Shown: piece by piece, positions 56,567 through 64,000 of the stretch | Layout: each line of letters begins with the position of its first letter | How positions within the stretch are numbered: the stretch's first letter is position 1 | Assembly (NCBI GenBank): GCA_022495995.1 | Contig: JAFEMH010001489.1 | Location: forward strand, 402,449 to 466,448 | Source of the DNA: Adenophora triphylla var. japonica | Lineage: Eukaryota; Streptophyta; Magnoliopsida; Asterales; Campanulaceae | DNA: 64,000 nucleotides | Direction of reading: 5' to 3' | Notes under the pieces: generated by a model | Seen by the model: only the letters and a program-made list of their open reading frames with translations | Told to the model about the DNA's origin: nothing | Database searches by the model: none | Position numbers and translations under genes: made by a program

Positions 56567-57000
56567 CGCTCAAGCGAAATTCCCGCCGAAATTCCGACAA
56601 GGAAAAATCGGTGGGATCTTGCCTCCGACATTGACTATTGACCTTGACCCGCACGGAATGCATAAGAGTCAAGATCAAGTCTTTGCCAAAATAAAAGATC
56701 TTTCGCTCAAGCGAAGCTCGCCAAAATTCCGACAAGGAAAAATTGGCAAGATCTTGACCGGCATTGACTTCGATTCCGACTCACGCAGACCGCGTATGCA
56801 ACGAAGTTCAATGTGACACCGTGTCATCCGGCTTTTGCCGCCCGACCCATGCCTATTATATTCTCGGACATTACCGAAAGTCAAAAACCGTCATTCGCTC
56901 AAGCGAAACTCGTCAAAGATCCGTCAAGGCAGAGACGAGACTTTCCCGGTATTGCCTTGACTATAATCCGCATCGCTCGTGCGTTGAAAGGTCCTATGAC
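56567..57000. repeat. Three diverged leader repeats with TTCGCTCAAGCGAA palindrome
   Basis: CGCTCAAGCGAA occurs at 56567, 56704 and 56896. Each is followed by AAATTCCGACAAGGAAAAAT-like or related sequence and a TTGAC-rich stretch. Spacings are 137 and 192 bp. The repeats lie in the untranslated leader between the primer-binding site and gag. Confidence 0.75.
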
Positions 57001-57848
57001 CCGCTAGACCCGATAGGAGCGTTTCTTACTCGGCCGGTGGGATCCGCGTGCCCTATAGGACCTCGCCCGGGCCGCCCACCCCGGGAGGTCGAAATACTGT
57101 GTGGAATACGAGGGGCTTATAGACGTAGTGACGGAACCCACCGATCCAGATCTAGTGTAGTTACGAAAAGAAGGGCAAAACCCCTTTTCCAACCAAATAG
57201 ATATTAATAAAAGACACTGTTTTAAGTAAACTTGAAGATTCTAATTTGCATATTGCCCGAGCCTTCACTCCAAACACCTACCCCGAGTCTAAACCTTTCC
57301 TATCCCTTTCCCGCAGCCGAGAAAGAAGTGGGTGAGAACACCGGGCCGCCGACTTGTTAGCGCAGAATCCTCGCAGCTCGCTGTAATCCTCGCTTCATCA
57401 GCCAGAGTCGAATGACCGATTTGGACAGAACAGTGCTGGTTTGGGTAACCGCATGACTAGGGAAGAAAAGCTAGCCTATAACCAATGCCCTCCCCCATCT
57501 TCATATAACCCATTGCCAAAGACTGCCCTTTCTCGCCTTCTCCAATACCCCAAGCCGTTAGGGTCCCGACACCCTCGCTTCCTCCGAATCCCTCCATGGG
57601 ACCCTTTTCCTCCTTTCACCTGAGCCAAATTTCCCTACCTTGGAATCCCAGCAGCTTGACCTTTCCAATTTTGTCAACGCCAGTGAATTTGCCTCCTCTC
57701 TCGCATAGCAATAAGAGTCACTGAACGAGAATAGGAATGGGTGGATTTACAAAGTGATGATGACAGCCAAGAGAAGGAATGGACTTGGAGCCAACGGAAG
57801 TGAAACCCGAAGGGAAAGATGAGGCAGAAGCCACGCACTGAATAGGGG

Positions 57849-59249
57849 ATGAAATCACTTCAAAGTGTGTTTGCAGCCTATGCAAAAGCTCCTGAGAAGG
57901 ATGAGGTAGTGTATGAGTCCTATATCCTAGAGTTCAATACCCCGTACAAGGACTTGGTAGGTGAATGGAGAGACTTGATCGAAGCCTTAGCCAAAAGAGG
58001 GAAGTGGGCTCCTCCCACCGATCTAGAACATGTAAGCGTCGCCGAAACCAAACTCTCATCGTGAAGGGTAGACTCTATCACGTTGTTAGTAGTCACTCCC
58101 GAAACTTGGTCTCAAGAAGAATGTATGGATGCCTTGGAAAGAGTCCTCAGTTTAGAGGCGACCCCAGCCCCTTTATGTCCTACGATGATAATGATGTCTT
58201 CCGGTAATCCCTAAGCCCGAGGAAGAGTCTGAGATACCCCTCATATGGCGTCAAGTATCCCGACCTGCTTTTGCCCTCATTGGTCATAAGAGCCAAGACG
58301 AAAGTTCCCACGAGAGCTACTGTAGTGACACCGATGAAGACACAGTCGGAAGTGCTTGGGAAGGGACAATAGAGGAGTGGTTAGCCCGTAAGCCAAAAAG
58401 CCCGGAAAATATCTCTCGACAAGAAGGAAAAGGAACCCGCCATGAGGTTTGACCCCGCAGAATCCTTATTGATGATGGAATTTCCCATTTCGTAAAGTGT
58501 TTAGCCAATGTCCAAAATGCCGTCAAAAGGTTGACCCCTGTGGAAAGAAAAGACATGCTTGACAAAGGATGAGGAATGTGATCCTACTCTGTTAAAGAAG
58601 TTGCTAGGTTCGGATGAGAAAGCCATTTGCCAAGCTCCAAACTCCTAAGTGATAATTCTTGTTGCATGCCGACTTTGAAAAGTTTGAATGAGACCGTGAA
58701 AGCTTTAAACGGAGAATGTGAAAAGGTCAAAAAGCCGGTAACCTGGGACCAGATTCGGAAGCCGCCTATGCTTCCGACAAAGACCACAATCGATCAATCA
58801 GCCAGAATTGGCCATACGCCGCAAGAATCCGCTCTCGACTTTGAAAGAATTGATGTAATCCTCCAAGAGGGAATAATGACCAAGGAAAATCCAATGTCTA
58901 TGTGATGACTCGGTCTCGGACAGATGAGTATTGAGCACCTAAGGGTGACAAAAGGAATGCCGTCTCTAACCAAAGACAGATAAAAGACCTTATAAGCCGT
59001 GCGTAAAAGCCCGACTGATAAGGAGGATCCAGCCCTAACTCGCCTGAAGTGTACCCAAGCCAATATCTCCTTATGGTCCCCGTTAACCTCCTCATACCCT
59101 CATAAGTTGAAACTAGAAGAAAGTTTGGCCAAGACCACGGTGCCCATAGATGTCACCCCGTATGAGGTCAGTCCAAATGATTGGAAATATCCACTACGGA
59201 AACATCATTACCTTCACCGAATTGGACCTCGCCAAAGTATGGGGCTAGT
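57849..59249 (+). pseudogene. Gypsy-2 gag region, decayed
   Basis: The best piece reads MKSLQSVFAAYAKAPEKDEV (57849-58064), then frames change repeatedly (about 58065, 58310, 58560, 58905). A piece at 58627-58905 reads SLNETVKALNGECEKVKKPV. I cannot identify a zinc knuckle. The assignment to gag rests on position between leader and protease, and the start is uncertain. Confidence 0.45.
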
Positions 59250-62200
59250 CACAACGAACCTCTTTACATCACAGCCCAGCTAGGAAGAGCGTCGATTGCC
59301 ACGAGTACTAGTTGACGGGGGGTCTGCAATGAATGTCTTGCCAGCTAAGATGATGGATTTATTGGATTTGAAGCCAACAGACTTAAAGCCTTCTAGTCAG
59401 ACTATTAAGGCCTACGACTCCACTGCACGATCAGTTTTGGGGATCGCCACTCTCAAGATGTGGTTCGGAAAAAGGTCATGGATGTTGATTTTCAAGTTAT
59501 TGACATTCCGATTTCATTTACTGCCTTTGGGACGGCCTTGGATCCACCGATAAACGGGTAGCCTCTACTTTGCATCAGTGCGTCAAATTTCAGTCGAGTG
59601 ATGGAACTATCACCACCATTTATGGGGATAAGTGTCAGCGTAGAAGGAACCAAAGACCGGGGACATCCCGATATTGGAGATCAAGCATGATGATGAAGTG
59701 GTTAGCATTGACCGGGATTCTCCGTAGCTTCTTCCAAGGCACAAGTGTGTTGCACTGACCTCACCACTACTTCCGATAAAATCCCTCCTGCCATGAGGAT
59801 GATGCGAAAAATGAGCTATCTTCCGGGACTTGGATTGGGTAGAAGACTTCAAGGTCGTAACACCATCATTGATGTGAAGGAGCAGACTACCAGATATGGC
59901 TTGGGGTACAAACCGAACTCTCGGGATGCCGGAAAAGCTAAAGGCAAGAAAGGTGAAGGGGTCCAGCTCCATCCTTACAGTCTGTCTCTGACCCATTACT
60001 TTATAAAAGGAGGGACACAATATGATGAAAGTAATCGCCAGATCTCCTTGCAGAAAACCCTTCTAGAGAACCTTGAGAAAGTTAGGGGAAAGCCAGCCAA
60101 TCCCGTTCGAAGAATGTTCCTTGATTTGCCAGATATCCCTGGGGCTACCACTACCGTTCAGAATGAGTACGTCTTCAAAGGAAATCCGGCCGGCTGTCAA
60201 AAGGTCAAGCATCCGGACAATGGACTTCTCCGCCTTTGAAGTTAGCTCTTCCAAAGATCGCCCAGATAGAAGCCGCCAAGAAGTGAAGACAGCCAAGTGG
60301 GGTTTGCAAGAGTTGTTTGACGAAGAAGCACAAATCCCACTTGATCGACTTCGCCCGTATAATGAGATAGTTGCCGTTATTGGAGACGATGGTGAAAGTC
60401 ATTTTGATCCTCGCACTTTGGTGACTAAGACAAATGCCATTGAAGAATTGGGAGACATTCTCGTGGCCGATAGCCGCCGACAAAGAAATGATCACGGAGC
60501 TTGGATTGGTACCCGTCCTCCTCAACCCGGCCGTGTCAAACACCCCGTTGTCTATTCGCTGAGTCAGAATCTTCGAATTCCTACCCTCGTAGTCATCCGA
60601 AGGCCTCACGCCCGAGGATTATGAAAATGTAATCGATGTCATCTTTCCCCTTATCTTGAATGAAATGACAAATCTTTCGATTATCCTCTTATTGCCAACT
60701 TAACAAATGATAAATTAACTCAAAACTTAACAACGCTTAATAATGAATCATTTGAACAAGATGCAAACACACTAAACGAACAATACATTAAAGAAATCTT
60801 TAAGGTGTTTCGTAAAAGAGGAAAACCGGGCCCAAGCCGCCGAGGAGATTTTGATAAGTGTGAACTCGGGTACTATTGAGGAACCTAAAGAGACACAGAT
60901 TGGAAGCTTCTTCCAGGGGGTCAAAGGGACAGATTGATCGAGCCGCTCGTAGAATACGTCGACGTGTTTGCATGGTCATACAAAGATATGCCGGGCTGCA
61001 TAGCCTCGATAGTAGAGCACGTAATCCCTCTAGCACCGTATGCTAAGCCGCAAAGCAAAAACCGAGAAAGATCAAGCCGAATGGTCTCTACTGTGTCAAA
61101 GAAGAAATTGAGAAGCTACCGCGGGTAGGATTCATCGTAGTTATTGAATACCCGACATGGTTGTCCAACATCGTGACCGTAACCAAGGCCAATGGGAAGG
61201 TGCGCCGTGTGGATTTCCGAGATCCGAACAAGGCCAGCCCCAAAGACGACTACCTCTCGCCAAACATAGACATCCCGGTGGACTCCATCGCCAACTACGA
61301 AGTCAAATCCTTCGTTGATGGTTTTGCAGCTACAACCGCATCAAGATGGCCGAGGAAGACCAAGAAAAGATGTACTCTTCACCACACCGTGGGGAACCTA
61401 CTGTTATACAAGAATGCCATCTCGGCTCAAGAATGCCGGGGCTACTTACCAAAGGGCAACACCGCACTTTTTCATGACATGATCCACAAGGAGATTGAGG
61501 TCTACGTAGACGACATGATAATCCACTCCAAAGGAGAAGGTGGGCAGCACTTTGTTGACCTACGAAAATTCTTTGAGAGGCCGAGACAAAGATTCCATGA
61601 GACTAAACCCCGCCAAATGCACCTTCGGAGCGACAAGGGGAAAAGTGCTCTGGTACGGTCACTGAGCGAGGTATAGAAGTTGACCCCGAAAGATCAAAGC
61701 TATCATGGATATGAGGCCACCTCAAACCCGCATTAAGTCAAAAGCTTCATGGGTAAATTGCAAGACATTAGCCGCCACAATCGCCGACCACTATGCTGCG
61801 AGCCCATCTTCAAGCTCATGAAGAAGAATGTGGACACGTAATGGACCGAAGAATGCCAAGATGCCTTTGACCGCATCAAGGCATACTTAGTACATCCCCT
61901 AAGACTATGCCCCCCACATAGACGTGCCTCTTCTCGCTCTATCTCACCGTCACGTACACGGCAATTGGGGCTATGCTTGCTCAAGAAAAGAAAGACTCCT
62001 GTAGAAAATGCCATTTACTTTGTCACTGGAAGCTACAGTGGGAGCGAGCTCAATTACTCAAAGATGTGAAAAGACTTGTGCAGGATCGGGTCCGGGGTAG
62101 TCGGCAAGTTCAAGCATTATATGCAAGCCCACCCCGTGAACTTGGTCTCGAAAATGGACCCCATCAAGTACATCTTTGACAAGCCTTCCTCTCGATGCGT

Positions 62201-64000
62201 TTAGCGAAGTGGTCCTTCTTCTCGCGTATCACGACATCAACTATGTGACCAGTAAAGGCCATCAAGGGTCAAGCATTGTCGATCACCCGGCGAATTTCCC
62301 CGCAATGAAGACAAAGGGCCCGAACCCCAATTTCCAGATGAAGGGATCTTTGCAAATGAGCCCGAAAATAGATGGCAATTGTTCTTTGACTGAGCCGCTA
62401 ACAAAAGAGGAAATGGTGTAGGAATGCTATTGGTCGATCCGAAAGATGAGCATACCCCCATAGCCCTCAAGTTGAACTTCTCCGCCACGAACAATGCCGC
62501 CGAGTATGAAGCCTCGCATTGCCGGTTTGGAGGCCGCCTTAGAAAGAAATGTCAAGGAGCTCGAAGTTTACTGAGACTCAGCCCTCGATCATCAACCAAG
62601 TCTCCAACAAGTGGAAGACTGTGGACCCTAATCTACAACGGTATCATGCCCATATGGAGGAGTTGACTGGACAGCCGTAGAAGTGACTTTCCACTACTTG
62701 CCGAGGGAAAAGAACAGATTCGCAGATGCCCTAGCTACTCTAGCCTCATTGGTAGAGATCCCCGAGGGAAAAGCCATAAAGCCCTTCGTGAGTGGGTAGA
62801 AGAGAAGCCCCACTTTCCGTTCAGAAGCTGGACTGGGACCCGAGCCTATAAAGGAACCTCGTACAATCGCATTTACCAATTCCTCAAAGACGGAGAGTCG
62901 CCTTCGTAGACGAAGAAGGTAGACCAAAAGAAGGTATCTGAGCGCAAGAGCTTACAAGCCCCGAAAAGGTTGGCTTCTCATTATGTCATTCTAGGAGGCA
63001 ACCTATACAAGAAGCGGTATCAAGGACCACTCCTCTTATGTGTCACTCAAGAAAGAGCCAAAGAGTTGATGACCGAAGTCCACAATGGTCCTCGCGGTCC
63101 TCACATGAATGCCAGAGCCCCGATGCAAGTGATCCTCGTAATGGGTTACTACCGGATCTCCATGGAAACAGATCGCGTTCAACACGTCCGAACTCGCGAC
63201 AAATGCCACGGCTCACCAACCTCAACCATCTCCCACCCTCATGACTGCATCGCATGACGACTCGGGCCGTTCGTAACTTGGGGCATTGACGTGATAGGGA
63301 AAATATCCCACAGGAAGCAATGGGCACGAAGTTCGTGTTGGTAGCCATCGACTACTTCACAAAGCGGGTAGAGGCCAAGTCCTACAAGGTCCTCACTTCC
63401 GTAAAAGTGGCCCAGCTTCATCAAAGAAAACATAATGTGCGTATATGGGGTGCCCAACGAGATCATTTCCGATAACGGGTCACACTTCGAAGGAGATCAG
63501 CGAGCAGACCGTCGCCGTCGATCGTAGTTACTCGCCACAAGTCGTCCCCGCATGCACCTCAAACCAATGGAGCCGTGGAAGCCGTTAATAAGACACTCGA
63601 GCGGATCATCCGAAGATGGCCACCCGTGGTCGTGGATTGGCCCGAAAAGCCGCACTCTAGCACTCGCTGCGTAACGTCCTCGAATGCCCACAGAGAAACT
63701 CCTTTTGCCCTAACTTACGGGATGGAAGCAAAGGTTACCAAAGTGGAGTTGGAAATCCCGTCATTAAGGGTCCTCCCGAAAACAAAGGTCAATGAAGTGG
63801 AATGGTCATGCGCAACCGGCATGACGAGTTAGGCCCTCGCTTGACGAAAGAAGGCTAAAAGCCATGGAACACACCCGAGCCTACCAGAGGCGAATGACCA
63901 GAGCGCTTGATAAAAAGGTCAAGGCCGTAGATATCAAAGAGGGCGACTTAGTGCCGAAAGTAAAGCCCCTACTGCAGACAACCCCTCGGGAAAATGGGAA
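59250..64000 (+). pseudogene. Gypsy-2 Pol (protease to integrase), many frameshifts, runs off the window
   Basis: Order: aspartic protease (59296-59553, VLVDGGSAMNVLPAKMMDLL); G-patch-like motif PGLGLGRRLQG (about 59830); RT N-terminal part (60934 on, YVDVFAWSYKDMPG); RT core with YVDDMIIHSKGEG (about 61500); RNase H (about 61860-62030, AIGAMLAQEKK); archaeal-type RNase H (62424-62520, LLVDPKDEHTPIALKLNFSA, NNAAEYEA). The integrase follows (62970 on) with core pieces WGIDVIG (63280), IISDNGSHFEGD (63460) and NGAVEAVNKTLERII (63570). Changes of frame occur between nearly every two motifs, so no functional Pol is possible. The gene continues beyond 64000. Confidence 0.8.

Larger units (their letters stand above)
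54092..64000 (+). mobile_element. Gypsy-2: Ogre/Tat-like Ty3/gypsy element, plus strand, 3'-partial
   Basis: It comprises a 5' LTR (54092-55664), primer-binding site (55668-55685), long leader with palindromic repeats (to about 57800), a decayed gag region and a decayed pol (59250 on) that runs past the window. A primer-binding site of the TGGCGACTCC type, a protease reading VDGGSAMNVLP, a G-patch-like GLGLGRRLQG and a second RNase H point to the Ogre-like branch of Tat. The whole coding part has many frameshifts. It interrupts the RT of gypsy-1. Confidence 0.8.

Noticed and set aside
56764..57207. 147-codon frame in the gypsy-2 leader
   Set aside because: It lies over palindromic leader repeats and shows no domain; Ogre elements may have a leader ORF, but I cannot support it here.

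Overview
The window is nuclear DNA of a flowering plant, most likely a eudicot. I cannot name the species. The evidence is an intron-rich cytosolic ribosomal protein gene with a plant-type promoter, plant Ty1/copia and Ty3/gypsy (Tat-lineage) retrotransposons, hAT transposons, Stowaway MITEs with the CTCCCTCCGTCCC terminus, and a tRNA-derived SINE. Only two host genes can be supported. Most of the rest is transposable elements, often inserted into one another.

Layout. 1-1188 is the 3' end of a hAT transposon (hAT-1), inserted in the reverse transcriptase region of a minus-strand copia element (1189-6584: pol with two nonsense codons, gag open, primer-binding site, 5' LTR carrying a small hAT MITE). 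6590-8400 holds MITE and CACTA-like remnants. 9036-11551 is RPL35 (60S protein uL29, plus strand, four exons). 12749-29444 is a minus-strand gene whose 18 exons join exactly into 671 codons plus stop, a coiled-coil protein of unknown role. Its introns hold five Stowaway-type MITEs, two Mutator-type elements, a hAT MITE with a SINE inside, and a long hairpin. The two host genes converge, with two MITEs between them.

29938-41860 is a deep nest. Inverted-repeat (foldback) elements contain hAT-2 (30242-40110, TSD TAAGGGAG). hAT-2 contains a minus-strand solo LTR (32487-37399, TSD AACTC). That LTR contains a plus-strand solo LTR (33768-36106, TSD CTTAC) and a Stowaway MITE. The tail of hAT-2 is a 12-copy minisatellite. 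41861-45042 has no recognisable gene.

45537-64000 holds two Tat-lineage Ty3/gypsy elements. Gypsy-1 (minus strand) has a 3' LTR, an antisense additional gene with its own TATA box, a 39-bp minisatellite and a long open RT/RNase H/RNase H/integrase frame. The frame is cut at about 54091 by the 5' LTR of gypsy-2 (plus strand), which has an Ogre-like primer-binding site, a G-patch-like motif and a badly frameshifted pol running off the window.

I found no convincing wholly new system. The most informative features are the antisense gene and minisatellite of gypsy-1, the apparent age paradox between the two gypsy elements, and the layered nest at 30-42 kb.
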